In this document: in pieces, positions 26,660-35,268 of the stretch
Position numbering within the stretch: the first letter of the stretch is position 1
How the letters are laid out: each line of letters begins with the position of its first letter
Origin: Candidatus Kutchimonas denitrificans
GTDB taxonomy: Bacteria > Gemmatimonadota > Gemmatimonadetes > Palauibacterales > KS3-K002
Reading direction: 5' to 3'
Length of the DNA: 64,000 bases
NCBI GenBank assembly: GCA_011774835.1
Contig: JAACAK010000046.1
Coordinates: 1-64,000 of the forward strand
Made by a program: the position numbers and the translations under genes
Notes under the pieces: model-generated
Told to the model about the DNA's origin: nothing
What the model saw: the letters and a program-made list of their open reading frames with translations, nothing else
Databases searched by the model: none

Positions 26660-27495
26660 GTCGTCCCGACGCTGCTGATCTGCTCAAGCGCATCAGGGAC
26701 ACGGTCGCGGCCGTCCGCGAGCATACGAAGCTCGAGCCCCGACTGGCCGTGATCCTGGGCACCGGCCTGGGCCGGCTGGCGGAGGAGATCGAGACCGAGA
26801 CGTCCATCCCGTACGAGGAGCTCCCGGATTTCCCGATCCCCACGGTCGAGAGCCATAGCGGGCGACTGCTGTTCGGCCAGCTCGCCGGTCAGCCGGCCGT
26901 GGCGATGCAGGGTCGCTTTCACCTGTACGAAGGGTATAGCCTGGAGCAGGTGACTTTTCCGGTGCGGGTGATGCGCGCGCTCGGCGCCGAGACGCTGATC
27001 GTGTCCAACGCCTGCGGTGGGATGAACCCGTTGTGGAGCGTGGGTGACCTCATGCTCATCGACGATCACATCAACCTCCTGGGCGACAACCCGCTCATCG
27101 GCCCGAACCCCGACGAGCTCGGACCGCGCTTTCCGGACATGTCGGAGCCGTACGACGCGGAGTTGCAGCGGCTGGCGATCGATGTGGCGATGGAGGAGAA
27201 GATCACGCTGCGCCGTGGGGTCTACGTGGCCGTGCCAGGCCCCAACCTGGAGACACGCGCCGAATATCGCTTCCTGCGGACGATCGGAGCCGACGTAGTC
27301 GGCATGTCCACAGTCCCCGAGGTGATCGTGGCCGTGCACGGCGGAATGAAAGTGCTCGGGATCTCGATCATCACCGATCGCTGTCTGCCCGACGCCCTCG
27401 AGCCGGCCAGCGTGGAAGAGATCATCCGCGTCGCGGGCGAGGCGGAGCCGAAGCTGACGCGATTGATCACGGGCGTGGTGGCCCGTTTGGGCTGA
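26656..27495 (+). CDS. punA: Purine-nucleoside phosphorylase (trimeric type)
   Basis: Phosphorolyses inosine and guanosine to the base and ribose-1-phosphate. The 279-residue protein has the trimeric-family blocks VILGTGLGRLA, ESHSGRLLFGQL, MQGRFHLYEGY, VSNACGGMNP, DDHINLLGDNPLIGPN and GVYVAVPGPNLETRAEYRFL, then MSTVPEVIVAVHGG. Start ATG 26656 overlaps divIVA. With hpt upstream it provides a second step of purine salvage. It is distinct from the hexameric DeoD family. Confidence 0.93.
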   Translation: MSRPDAADLLKRIRDTVAAVREHTKLEPRLAVILGTGLGRLAEEIETETSIPYEELPDFPIPTVESHSGRLLFGQLAGQPAVAMQGRFHLYEGYSLEQVTFPVRVMRALGAETLIVSNACGGMNPLWSVGDLMLIDDHINLLGDNPLIGPNPDELGPRFPDMSEPYDAELQRLAIDVAMEEKITLRRGVYVAVPGPNLETRAEYRFLRTIGADVVGMSTVPEVIVAVHGGMKVLGISIITDRCLPDALEPASVEEIIRVAGEAEPKLTRLITGVVARLG

Positions 27496-27501
27496 TGCGA
27501 T

Positions 27502-30500
27502 ATGAGCGACAAGCTATACCGAGAGATACCCGAGAACCCGAACGAGCTCGAGGAAGACGTCCTCGCCGCTTGGGAACGGGAGAACACTTTTCAGCGCTCG
27601 CTGGAGGTAACGAGCGCAGGCGAGCCCTTCGTCTTTTATGAAGGCCCCCCGACCGCGAACGGGCGGCCGGGCATCCATCACATCATCGCGCGCACCCTCA
27701 AGGACACCTTCTGCCGCTATCACACGATGCTGGGGCGCTCGGTCACGCGCCTGGCCGGCTGGGACACCCACGGACTGCCGGTCGAGGTCGAGGCGGAGAA
27801 GGCGCTGGGCATCTCGGGCAAGCCCGAGATCGAGAAGGTGGGGATCGAGAAGTTCACCCAGGTGGCCCGCGAGCACATCTTCACCTACAAAGAAGATTGG
27901 GAGAAGCTGTCGCAGCGCATCGGGTTCTGGCTCGATTACTCTCGAGCCTACATCACCTTCTCGGCCAATTACGTGGAGAGCGTCTGGTGGGCCCTCTCCC
28001 GCTTCCACGAGAAGGGCTTGCTGTACCGCGGGCACAAGGTCGTTCCGTTCTGCCCACGTTGCGGCACGGGGCTGTCCAGCCACGAGGTGGCCCTCGGCTA
28101 CGAGGACGTCACCGAGCCGGCGGTCACGGTGAAGTTCCCCATCGAGGGCCGGCCCGGCGAATACCTCCTCGCGTGGACGACCACCCCCTGGACGCTGCCG
28201 GGCAACATCGCCCTCGCGGTGAGCCCGATGATCGCCTACGTGAGGGCCCGGGTCGGGGACGCGGTGTTCTACGTCGCCGAGCGCCGGGCCGAGGATGTGC
28301 TGGGCGAGGAGCCCGAGGTCCTGGAGACCATGCCCGGCGGTGATCTGGCCGGGCTGCGCTACGAGCCGCCGTTCCCCTATCTGGCGGACGCCGTCGGCCG
28401 CGAGAACGGGTGGTTCGTGGCCGAAGCCGACTTCGTGACGGCGGAGGAAGGGACCGGGATCGTGCACACGGCCGTGATGTACGGCCAGGACGACTACGAG
28501 CTCGGTGTAGAACTGGGCTTGCCGATGCACCATCTGGTGGACGAGGAGGGTCGCTTCAAGGCCGAAGTCGAGCCGTGGGCGGGTGTGTTCGTCAAAGACG
28601 CCGATCCCCAGATCATCGAGGCGCTGAGAGAGTCGGGACGGCTTCTGGAGACGTCCGACTACACACACTCCTACCCCTTCTGCTGGCGGTGCAGCACACC
28701 GCTCCTCTATTACGCCCGCGACTCGTGGTACCTGCGCACCACGGCGGTGAAGGACGGTCTGCTGGCGAACAACGCCAGCGTCAACTGGCATCCGCCGGAG
28801 ATCGGGCGCGGCCGCATGGCGGAGTGGCTCGAGAACAACGTCGACTGGGCGCTGTCGCGCGACCGCTACTGGGGCACGCCGCTGCCGGTCTGGATCTGCG
28901 ATCGCGACGCTGGGCACATCGAGGTGATCGGCAACTACGAGGCGCTGGCCGAACGGGCGGGCATCGCGATCGACGGGGAGTTCGATCCCCACAAGCCGTA
29001 CATCGATGAGCTGTCGTGGAAGTGCGGAGAGTGCGGCGGCACGATGAACCGAACCCCTGAGGTCATCGACACCTGGTTCGACTCGGGCGCCATGCCCTTC
29101 AGCCAGTGGCACTACCCGATGGAGAATCAGGACGCGTTCGATACGCACTTTCCCGCGGACTTCATCGCCGAGGGTGTCGATCAGACACGCGGCTGGTTCT
29201 ACTCCCTGCTCGCGATCTCGACGGTTCTGTTCGATCGTTCGCCCTACCGGAACGTCGTCGTGAACGACCTGGTTCTCGACGCCGAGGGCGTCAAGATGTC
29301 GAAGTCGCGCGGCAACGTGGTCGATCCGTGGGATGCGATCGCCCAGTTCGGGGCCGACGCCATCCGCTACTACCTGCTGGCGGTCAGCAACCCCTGGTTG
29401 CCGAAGCGCTACGATCCGAAAGCGATCAGCGAAGTTCGGCGCAGATTCTTCAGCACGCTGACCGCGACGTACCGGTTCTTCGAGCTCTACGCCAACACCG
29501 AGGCCTGGAGGCCCGACGAGTTGCCACCGATCGAAGACCGGCCGCTGATGGACCGCTGGCTGCTGTCGCGTCTCGACGCACTCACCGCGGCCTGCGCGGA
29601 CGACCTGAGACACTACGACGTAACCCACGCGATTCGGCGCATCGGCGAGTTCGTCGTCGACGACCTGTCCAACTGGTACGTGCGCCGTTCCCGGGCGCGC
29701 TTCTGGGGCACGCGAGCCGCGTCGCGCGAGACAATGAACGCCGCCTTCGCCACGCTCCACGAAGCGCTGGTCGCCGTCTGCCGGCTGCTCGCGCCCATGG
29801 CGCCGTTCCACAGCGAGTGGATTCACCGTGAGCTTACGGGCGGTTCCGTCCATCTGGAGCGGTATCCGGTGCCGGCCGGCCGCAACGACGCCTTGCTCGA
29901 CGAGGCGATGACGTTGACCCGCAGGATTGCCGGGCTGGGCCGCGGCGCTCGCGACGGCGTCGGCATCAAAGTACGGCAGCCGCTGCGCGTCCTGTACGTC
30001 AGCGTCCCGGGCGGTCGCCCGGCGGGCATGAGCGACGAGATCATCGAGATCGCCAGTGACGAGCTGAACGTGCACAAAGTCGAGTTCGTGGCGGGGCCGG
30101 AGGAACTGGTCACCTACCGGGCCGAGCCGAATTTCGCCGCTCTCGGCCCGCGATTCGGTGGCCGTGCCCAGGAGATCGGTGCGGCGATCCGCAAGCAGGA
30201 CAGCGATGGGCTGGTCGCGTGGCGACAGGAGGGCGGTGACCTGGACGTCGATGTCGACGAGGAGACCGTGCAGGTCCCCGCCGAGGCCGTGACGCTGGTC
30301 GAGGAGCCGCGAGAGGGGCTGGCGATCGGGTCCGAGGCGGGCGTGGTGGTCGGCCTCGATACGCGCCTCGACGATGAGCTGCGGCGCGAGGGAACGGCGC
30401 GGGAGCTGATCAACCGCATCCAACGGCTGCGCCGGGAAGCGGGCCTCGAACTGGACGACCGGATCCGTTTGGGTATCTTTGGGGCTCCCGAGGTCGCCAC

Positions 30501-30654
30501 GGCGGCGGAAGCTCACCGCGATTACATCGCCGGCGAAGTGCTGGCTGTCGAGGTAGAGATCGGGCCGGGCGCCCCGGGTGGCGACGGGTACGAACACCTG
30601 AGGGAAATCAAGCTGGACGGCCGTGAAGCCGTGATCGGGGTCGAGGTCAGCTGA
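27502..30654 (+). CDS. ileS: Isoleucyl-tRNA synthetase (type 2-like)
   Basis: Charges tRNA-Ile with isoleucine in the cytoplasm. The 1050-residue class I synthetase has the HIGH region as GRPGIHH in GPPTANGRPGIHHIIART and KMSKS as VKMSKSRGNVVDP. The editing domain (CP1) contains LAWTTTPWTLPGN and GTGIVHTA. The GIHH form and the block WDTHGLPVEVEAEKALGI match the Bacteroidetes-type IleRS, related to the eukaryote-like IleS2 clade, which is often mupirocin tolerant; that tolerance is an inference. The C-terminal region (about 760-1050) is the anticodon-binding part. Start ATG 27502 follows punA by six bases. Confidence 0.96.
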   Translation: MSDKLYREIPENPNELEEDVLAAWERENTFQRSLEVTSAGEPFVFYEGPPTANGRPGIHHIIARTLKDTFCRYHTMLGRSVTRLAGWDTHGLPVEVEAEKALGISGKPEIEKVGIEKFTQVAREHIFTYKEDWEKLSQRIGFWLDYSRAYITFSANYVESVWWALSRFHEKGLLYRGHKVVPFCPRCGTGLSSHEVALGYEDVTEPAVTVKFPIEGRPGEYLLAWTTTPWTLPGNIALAVSPMIAYVRARVGDAVFYVAERRAEDVLGEEPEVLETMPGGDLAGLRYEPPFPYLADAVGRENGWFVAEADFVTAEEGTGIVHTAVMYGQDDYELGVELGLPMHHLVDEEGRFKAEVEPWAGVFVKDADPQIIEALRESGRLLETSDYTHSYPFCWRCSTPLLYYARDSWYLRTTAVKDGLLANNASVNWHPPEIGRGRMAEWLENNVDWALSRDRYWGTPLPVWICDRDAGHIEVIGNYEALAERAGIAIDGEFDPHKPYIDELSWKCGECGGTMNRTPEVIDTWFDSGAMPFSQWHYPMENQDAFDTHFPADFIAEGVDQTRGWFYSLLAISTVLFDRSPYRNVVVNDLVLDAEGVKMSKSRGNVVDPWDAIAQFGADAIRYYLLAVSNPWLPKRYDPKAISEVRRRFFSTLTATYRFFELYANTEAWRPDELPPIEDRPLMDRWLLSRLDALTAACADDLRHYDVTHAIRRIGEFVVDDLSNWYVRRSRARFWGTRAASRETMNAAFATLHEALVAVCRLLAPMAPFHSEWIHRELTGGSVHLERYPVPAGRNDALLDEAMTLTRRIAGLGRGARDGVGIKVRQPLRVLYVSVPGGRPAGMSDEIIEIASDELNVHKVEFVAGPEELVTYRAEPNFAALGPRFGGRAQEIGAAIRKQDSDGLVAWRQEGGDLDVDVDEETVQVPAEAVTLVEEPREGLAIGSEAGVVVGLDTRLDDELRREGTARELINRIQRLRREAGLELDDRIRLGIFGAPEVATAAEAHRDYIAGEVLAVEVEIGPGAPGGDGYEHLREIKLDGREAVIGVEVS

Positions 30655-30671
30655 AACGGAACAGTCGGAGC

Positions 30672-30689
30672 CCGGTGAGCGTTCACCGG
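30672..30689 (+). other. Hairpin upstream of dksA
   Basis: CCGGTGA-GCGT-TCACCGG (30672-30689) is a perfect 7-bp stem with a tetraloop between ileS and the DksA-like gene, without a T-run. It may be an operator or an mRNA stability element. Confidence 0.35.
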
Positions 30690-30708
30690 TAATGCGAGGT
30701 AGAATAGA

Positions 30709-31095
30709 ATGCCACTAGCCAAGAAAGATCTGGCGCACTTCGAGCAGCGCCTTCTCGAGGAGCGAGAGAAGATAGTCAAGCAGTTGGCACAGTTCGACGA
30801 GTCCTTCTCTGATACGCTCCAGGGTTCGGACGGTGACCTGTCGGCCTACAGCTTTCACATGGCGGACCAGGGGACCGATGCGATGGAGCGCGAGAAGGCG
30901 TTCCTCTTCGCCAGCAAGGAAGGCCGTTTCCTGTACCACATCGACGAGGCCTTGCGCCGCCTCTACCAGACGCCGGAAGCCTACGGCTACTGCCAGGAAT
31001 GCGGCAACGAGATCGGTTTCGAGCGGCTGGATGCCCTGCCGCACGCTCGACTGTGCATCAGGTGCAAAGAGCGCGAGGAGAACGGTGACTCCTAA
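30709..31095 (+). CDS. dksA: TraR/DksA family zinc-finger protein
   Basis: A 128-residue protein related to DksA, which binds the RNA polymerase secondary channel and modulates transcription with ppGpp. The coiled-coil N-terminal part ends around residue 85, followed by a zinc finger with CxxC (GYCQECGNEI) and a second CxxC (LCIRCK). The DxxDxA tip motif of E. coli DksA is not clearly conserved, so ppGpp-dependent action is uncertain. It overlaps the start of lspA; the dksA-lspA order occurs in several phyla. Confidence 0.85.
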   Translation: MPLAKKDLAHFEQRLLEEREKIVKQLAQFDESFSDTLQGSDGDLSAYSFHMADQGTDAMEREKAFLFASKEGRFLYHIDEALRRLYQTPEAYGYCQECGNEIGFERLDALPHARLCIRCKEREENGDS

Positions 31096-31657
31096 CGGCT
31101 ATTCCCGGGCGGAGGAAGCGACGCGGCGCGAGGAACTAGCTAGCGGGGTGGGCGTGCGCAGCAAGTTGGGCATACTCGCTGCTACCACCGGGTCGATCCT
31201 GTTCCTGGACCTGTTGACCAAGTTCGGGGTGCAAAACTCGCTGCATCTCTACGACTCGATACCGGTCATCGGCGACTTCTTTCGTCTAACCTATATCCAT
31301 AACCCGGGCGCTGCGTTCGGGTTGCATCTGGGACCCTATTCGCGGTTCATCTTTCTGGGTCTCGCTTTCGTTGCGCTCGGCGTGTTGCTGGTCATGTATC
31401 GGCAGACGCCGGCCGAGGACAAGCTGCGGCTGTTCGCTATCGGCTCGATAGCGGGCGGCGCGTTGGGAAATGTCATCGATCGGATCCGATCGGCCGCAGG
31501 CGTGGTCGACTTTCTCGATTTCGGGATCGGGAACCTGCGCTGGCCGGTCTTCAACATCGCGGACACCGCGGTGACGATCGGTGCGATCCTGCTGCTCGCC
31601 TCGCTCTGGGCGGAGGACCAGCAGCAGCGCGAAAAAGGGACGAGTGAAACGAATTGA
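31085..31657 (+). CDS. lspA: Lipoprotein signal peptidase
   Basis: Inner-membrane aspartic protease that removes the signal peptide of diacylated prolipoproteins. About 190 residues with four membrane helices. Conserved blocks: NPGAAFGL, GGALGNVIDRI and FNIADTAVTIGA, the last two with the catalytic Asp pair. GTG 31085 is chosen because GAGGAG precedes it; it overlaps dksA. Starts at GTG 31148 or 31154 would remove a charged N-terminal extension. It overlaps rluD by 14 bases, the common lspA-rluD pairing. Confidence 0.93.
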   Translation: MTPNGYSRAEEATRREELASGVGVRSKLGILAATTGSILFLDLLTKFGVQNSLHLYDSIPVIGDFFRLTYIHNPGAAFGLHLGPYSRFIFLGLAFVALGVLLVMYRQTPAEDKLRLFAIGSIAGGALGNVIDRIRSAAGVVDFLDFGIGNLRWPVFNIADTAVTIGAILLLASLWAEDQQQREKGTSETN

Positions 31658-32618
31658 GGATGCGGACGGCACGGTAATCCATACGCTCCATGTGGACGAG
31701 CCCAGCGGGGAAAGGCTCGACCGCTATCTCGCCCAGGTCCTCTCGCTCTCCCGCTCACAATCCGCCGCGCTGATCGAGGCCGGCAACGTCAAAGTCAACG
31801 GGCAGACCCCCAAGAAGAGCCACGTCCCGGCGGTCGGGGACGAGATCGTCGCCGTGGTTCCGCCGCCCGATCCTCTGGAGGTCGAGCCCGAACCGATCCC
31901 AGTCGAGATTCTGTACGAGGACGATGCCCTGCTGGTCGTGAACAAGCCGGCCGGCATGGTCGTCCACCCCGCGCCCGGCCATTCGGCCGGTACGCTGGTC
32001 AACGCCCTGCTGCATCACGCTGGCAGTTTGTCGTCGATCGGCGGTTCGAGTCGCCCCGGCGTCGTTCATCGGCTCGATAAGGACACCTCTGGTCTGATCA
32101 TCGTGGCCCGGGACGAATCGGCGCACCGACGCCTGTCTACGGCGCTGGCCCGCCGTCGCATATCGCGGAGTTATCTGGCGGCGTGCTGGGGACATCTGCC
32201 GCAGGACGAGATGGTAGTCGAGGCGGAGGTCGGACGCCATCGCCGCGATCGCAAGCGCATGGCAGTGGTCCCCGAAGGCCGACCGGCGATCACCGAGCTG
32301 CAGCTGCTCGAGCGCTGGCGGGCCGCCGACCTGCTGAGCGTTCGGCTGGGTACGGGCCGAACTCACCAGATCCGGGTCCACCTGCTGCACATCGGGCACC
32401 CGGTGGTGGGGGACCGGCAATACGCCGAAGGCTGGGAGCGCGGCATGTCTGGGGTGGGCCGATGGGCGCGGGACCTGGCGAATCGGGTGCCGCGGCAGTT
32501 CCTCCACGCGACGGAACTCCGTTTCCGACACCCACTTACGGGTCGTGAGCTGGAGTTCGTCGCGCCGTTGCCGGAGGACCTGGCGGAGGCCGCCGAGTGG
32601 GCCCGCCGGACGAGTTGA
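31644..32618 (+). CDS. rluD: RluA family pseudouridine synthase
   Basis: Makes pseudouridine in 23S rRNA (RluD-type at positions near 1911-1917 in E. coli). The 324-residue protein has an N-terminal S4-like domain (GERLDRYLAQVL, VKVNGQ) and the catalytic core with VVHRLDKDTSGL, whose Asp is the nucleophile, plus ILYEDDALLVVNKPAGMVVHP and RTHQIRVHL. Start is GTG 31644 inside lspA; an earlier in-frame start runs through lspA and is rejected. RluD versus RluB/C target cannot be fixed from sequence alone. Confidence 0.92.
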   Translation: MKRIEDADGTVIHTLHVDEPSGERLDRYLAQVLSLSRSQSAALIEAGNVKVNGQTPKKSHVPAVGDEIVAVVPPPDPLEVEPEPIPVEILYEDDALLVVNKPAGMVVHPAPGHSAGTLVNALLHHAGSLSSIGGSSRPGVVHRLDKDTSGLIIVARDESAHRRLSTALARRRISRSYLAACWGHLPQDEMVVEAEVGRHRRDRKRMAVVPEGRPAITELQLLERWRAADLLSVRLGTGRTHQIRVHLLHIGHPVVGDRQYAEGWERGMSGVGRWARDLANRVPRQFLHATELRFRHPLTGRELEFVAPLPEDLAEAAEWARRTS

Positions 32619-32643
32619 CCGGCGTCTTAGTCGTTATTATACT
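32615..32643 (+). promoter_or_regulatory. Strong sigma70-type promoter of the chemosensory operon
   Basis: TTGACC (32615-32620), exactly 17 nt, then TATACT (32638-32643). The -35 overlaps the rluD stop codon. The first gene starts about 68 bases downstream and all following genes to 48233 overlap or nearly touch, so this is likely the main promoter of a 15.5-kb operon. Confidence 0.7.
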
Positions 32644-32710
32644 TATACTTCCGCGTATCCCTCCCCCCAGGAAATTCCCCTGACCTTTGACCGTTTCGAG
32701 GTGCGACCCG

Positions 32711-33208
32711 GTGTCTCGTTCCGCCAGGCGCCAGATCCTGTTTGAAGTCGGCCCTCACCTGCTCGCTGCCGATGCTCAAGAGATTTGCGAAGTGCGAGAG
32801 CCGTCCAGAGCCACGCCGGTCCCCGGCTCGGTTCCCGGGATAGCGGGGCTCATCAACCTGCGCGGCACGCTCGTGGTTGCCGGCGAGCTTGCAACGCTGC
32901 TTGGTCTCGAGCCGCTGAAGAGCGAGGAGGCGACTCTGATTGTCTTTGAGGAGAGCGAACAACGCATCGCGCTGGAAGTCGATCGGTTGGTCGGTGTGAG
33001 CGAAGTCGATCGGGAGGAGCTCGATGTGAAGGGCGATCTTCTGGAGGCGCTCGGCGCGCGCGATCTGGTGGCGGGTGTCGGCCAGTACGAAGACCGCCCG
33101 TTCTTCCAGCTCGATATGAAGGCGTTGTTCGCACGCGTTCTCGACCGGGAAGGCGACGGTGATGGTGCGCGACAGCTCGGATCGCCAGGAGGATGGGAAG
33201 CCACATGA
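32711..33208 (+). CDS. cheW: CheW-like coupling protein
   Basis: A 165-residue CheW domain that links chemoreceptors to CheA. The fold is visible in RRQILFEVGPHLLAADAQEI, PGIAGLINLRGTLV and the VGVSEVDREELDVKG segment. GTG 32711 is preferred; a TTG at 32687 in frame would add eight residues. It overlaps the next gene by ATGA and opens the chemosensory operon. A second protein with two CheW domains closes the operon. Confidence 0.85.
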   Translation: MSRSARRQILFEVGPHLLAADAQEICEVREPSRATPVPGSVPGIAGLINLRGTLVVAGELATLLGLEPLKSEEATLIVFEESEQRIALEVDRLVGVSEVDREELDVKGDLLEALGARDLVAGVGQYEDRPFFQLDMKALFARVLDREGDGDGARQLGSPGGWEAT

Positions 33209-33567
33209 GCCGGACAGTTCTGATCGTCGATGACGCGATGTTCATGCGCACGATGATAGCCGACATTCTCAAGGGTGCCGATTTCGAGGTCGTTGGCGAA
33301 GCGTCGTCGGGCGTCGAAGCGGTTCAGAAATACCGAGAACTGAAGCCCGACCTCGTCACGATGGACATCGTGATGCCCGACATGGGCGGCATCGATGCGG
33401 TGCGCGAGATCATCAAAGAGGATCCGGACGCCAGGATCCTCATGTGCAGCGCTATGGGGCAGCAGGGACTGGTGGTGGAGGCGATACAGGCAGGGGCTCG
33501 CGACTTCGTGGTCAAACCCTTCCAGCCCTCCCGAGTGCTCGAAGCTGTCCAGCGTCTACTGGGATGA
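33205..33567 (+). CDS. cheY: CheY-like single-domain response regulator
   Basis: A 120-residue receiver domain. Acidic pocket IVDDA at the start, phospho-acceptor Asp54 in TMDIVMPDMGG, switch residues CSAMGQQG and Lys in DFVVKPF. ATG 33205 lies in the ATGA overlap with cheW and has GGGAAG upstream; an upstream ATG 33193 adds four residues. It overlaps cheA by ATGA. There is no output domain. Since no flagellar motor genes are in the window, the target may be a motility machine such as type IV pili or another operon product. Confidence 0.9.
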   Translation: MSRTVLIVDDAMFMRTMIADILKGADFEVVGEASSGVEAVQKYRELKPDLVTMDIVMPDMGGIDAVREIIKEDPDARILMCSAMGQQGLVVEAIQAGARDFVVKPFQPSRVLEAVQRLLG

Positions 33568-35264
33568 GCCAGCAGGAAAAATACGCAGAGCTGTTTGCGG
33601 CTGAAGCGCGCGAGCATCTGGCTGAGATGAGTCGTGCGCTCGTCGTTCTCGAGAGCGAGCCGGGGGATCGCGACTCGCTCGACGCGATCTTCCGCTCGGT
33701 TCACACGATCAAGGGAATGGCGGCGGCGATGGGTTACGAGGTCGCGGCCCGGCTCGCTCACGCTATCGAGTCGGTCCTCGACGAGCTGCGTCAGGACAGA
33801 CGCCAGGTCGACTCGGAAGTGATCGATTTGCTGCTCGACGGCACCGATCAGCTCGAGGAGGTCGTCGTCGCCACCGTCGAGGGCGAGAAGCTCCCCGACC
33901 CGGCCGTGACCATCGAGCGCCTCGTGCTCTGGAGACTGGCTGCGGACCAGGCGGACGACGCGGAGGATTCCGATGCCGATTCCGAGCCCGCTGAGACGAC
34001 CGCAACGTCGCGGAGCAAGGCCGGCGCGATCGGGCCGGTGCCGGCAGGCCGTGGCCGACCCGGGCTCGGCGGTCGTGCCGATAGCCGGGTCCGTGTCGAC
34101 ATCCGGCGGCTCGACGCTCTGATGAACCTGATCGGTGAGCTGGCAATCGTTCGCGGACGGTTGCGGGCGCTGGCTGCCGAGACGGGCTTGAACCCGCTTC
34201 AGGAGGCCGTCGAGCGAGCGGGCGGCCTGATCAGCGAGATGCAGAGCGAGGTCATCGAGAGTCGCATGGTTCCGGTATGGCAGGTCTTCGACCGTTTTCC
34301 GCGCCTGGTCCGGGACGCAGCCCGCAAGCTGGACAAGGAGGTCGAATTCGAGATGAGCGGGAAGAACCTCGAGCTCGATCGCGCCCTGCTGGACGCGATC
34401 AGCGACCCGCTGGTCCATCTGCTTCGGAATGCCGTGGACCATGGCCTCGAGACGGCGGCGCAGCGCGCGAAAGCGGGCAAGCCGGCGGCAGGGCGGATCG
34501 AGCTGGCGGCCAGGCGCGAGAAGTCACGGGTGATCATCGAGGTCAGCGATGACGGCCGCGGCATCGACCGGGACGCCGTATTGAAGCAGGCGCGGGCCCA
34601 GGGGTTGATCGATGGCGACGGCACGACCTCCGACCAGGAGCTGTTCAGGATTATGGCGCGGCCGGGCTTCTCGACAGTGGAGAACGTGACCGAGCTCTCC
34701 GGCCGCGGCGTCGGACTCAACGTCGTCGAAGACGCGATCCGCGGATTGGGCGGTTCGGTCGAGCTCCAGACCGAGAAAGGCGTCGGGACGACCTTCAGGA
34801 TGGAGATGCCCGTCACGCTGGCCATCCTTCGCGCGTTGCTCGTGGAGATCGGTGGCCAGGTCTACGCGATCCCCGCCACGTTTACCCGGGAAAGCATCGA
34901 GCTCGATGGGACGGCCGTCGCTCGGGCGCATGGCCGCGAATGGATCAGGTGGCGCGAGGATCGCGTGCCGCTCCTCCGGCTCGGGCGGCTGTTCGATGCC
35001 GAGCGTGGATCCGAGGTCGATAGCGATGACCTCCTGCATGTGGTGGCGCTGGAATTCGGCAGCTCGTTCCTGGCTGTCTCGGTGGATCGCTTCTTGGGTG
35101 AGGAGGAGATCGTCGTCAAGCCATTCGCCATGCCACTCGGTGCCGTTCCGGTCTTCTCAGGTGCGACCGTGCGACCGAACGGGTTGGCCGCGCTGGTCAT
35201 CGATGTCGGCAGCCTCGCGAGATGGCCCGAAGAGCCGGACGCCCGAATACCATTAGCCAGCTAA
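33564..35264 (+). CDS. cheA: Chemotaxis histidine kinase CheA (without P2)
   Basis: A 566-residue kinase. HPt domain with His47 in SVHTIKG; an acidic/Ser linker (about 130-170); dimerisation domain from about 175; ATP-binding domain with NAVDHGLE (near 290), DDGRGID and LSGRGVGLNVV (near 380); and a C-terminal CheW-like domain (about 430-560). There is no recognisable P2 CheY-binding domain, as the linker after HPt is low complexity, so transfer to CheY may be less specific. Start ATG 33564 overlaps cheY. The next gene, cheC, starts four bases after the stop. Confidence 0.95.
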   Translation: MSQQEKYAELFAAEAREHLAEMSRALVVLESEPGDRDSLDAIFRSVHTIKGMAAAMGYEVAARLAHAIESVLDELRQDRRQVDSEVIDLLLDGTDQLEEVVVATVEGEKLPDPAVTIERLVLWRLAADQADDAEDSDADSEPAETTATSRSKAGAIGPVPAGRGRPGLGGRADSRVRVDIRRLDALMNLIGELAIVRGRLRALAAETGLNPLQEAVERAGGLISEMQSEVIESRMVPVWQVFDRFPRLVRDAARKLDKEVEFEMSGKNLELDRALLDAISDPLVHLLRNAVDHGLETAAQRAKAGKPAAGRIELAARREKSRVIIEVSDDGRGIDRDAVLKQARAQGLIDGDGTTSDQELFRIMARPGFSTVENVTELSGRGVGLNVVEDAIRGLGGSVELQTEKGVGTTFRMEMPVTLAILRALLVEIGGQVYAIPATFTRESIELDGTAVARAHGREWIRWREDRVPLLRLGRLFDAERGSEVDSDDLLHVVALEFGSSFLAVSVDRFLGEEEIVVKPFAMPLGAVPVFSGATVRPNGLAALVIDVGSLARWPEEPDARIPLAS

Positions 35265-35268
35265 TCGA

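Noticed and set aside
27514-30597. Very long open frame antisense to ileS
   Set aside because: It lies entirely opposite ileS and has Arg/Val-rich composition typical of complementary high-GC coding strands, with no domain. Similar antisense frames opposite ftsH and the TPR gene are rejected for the same reason.
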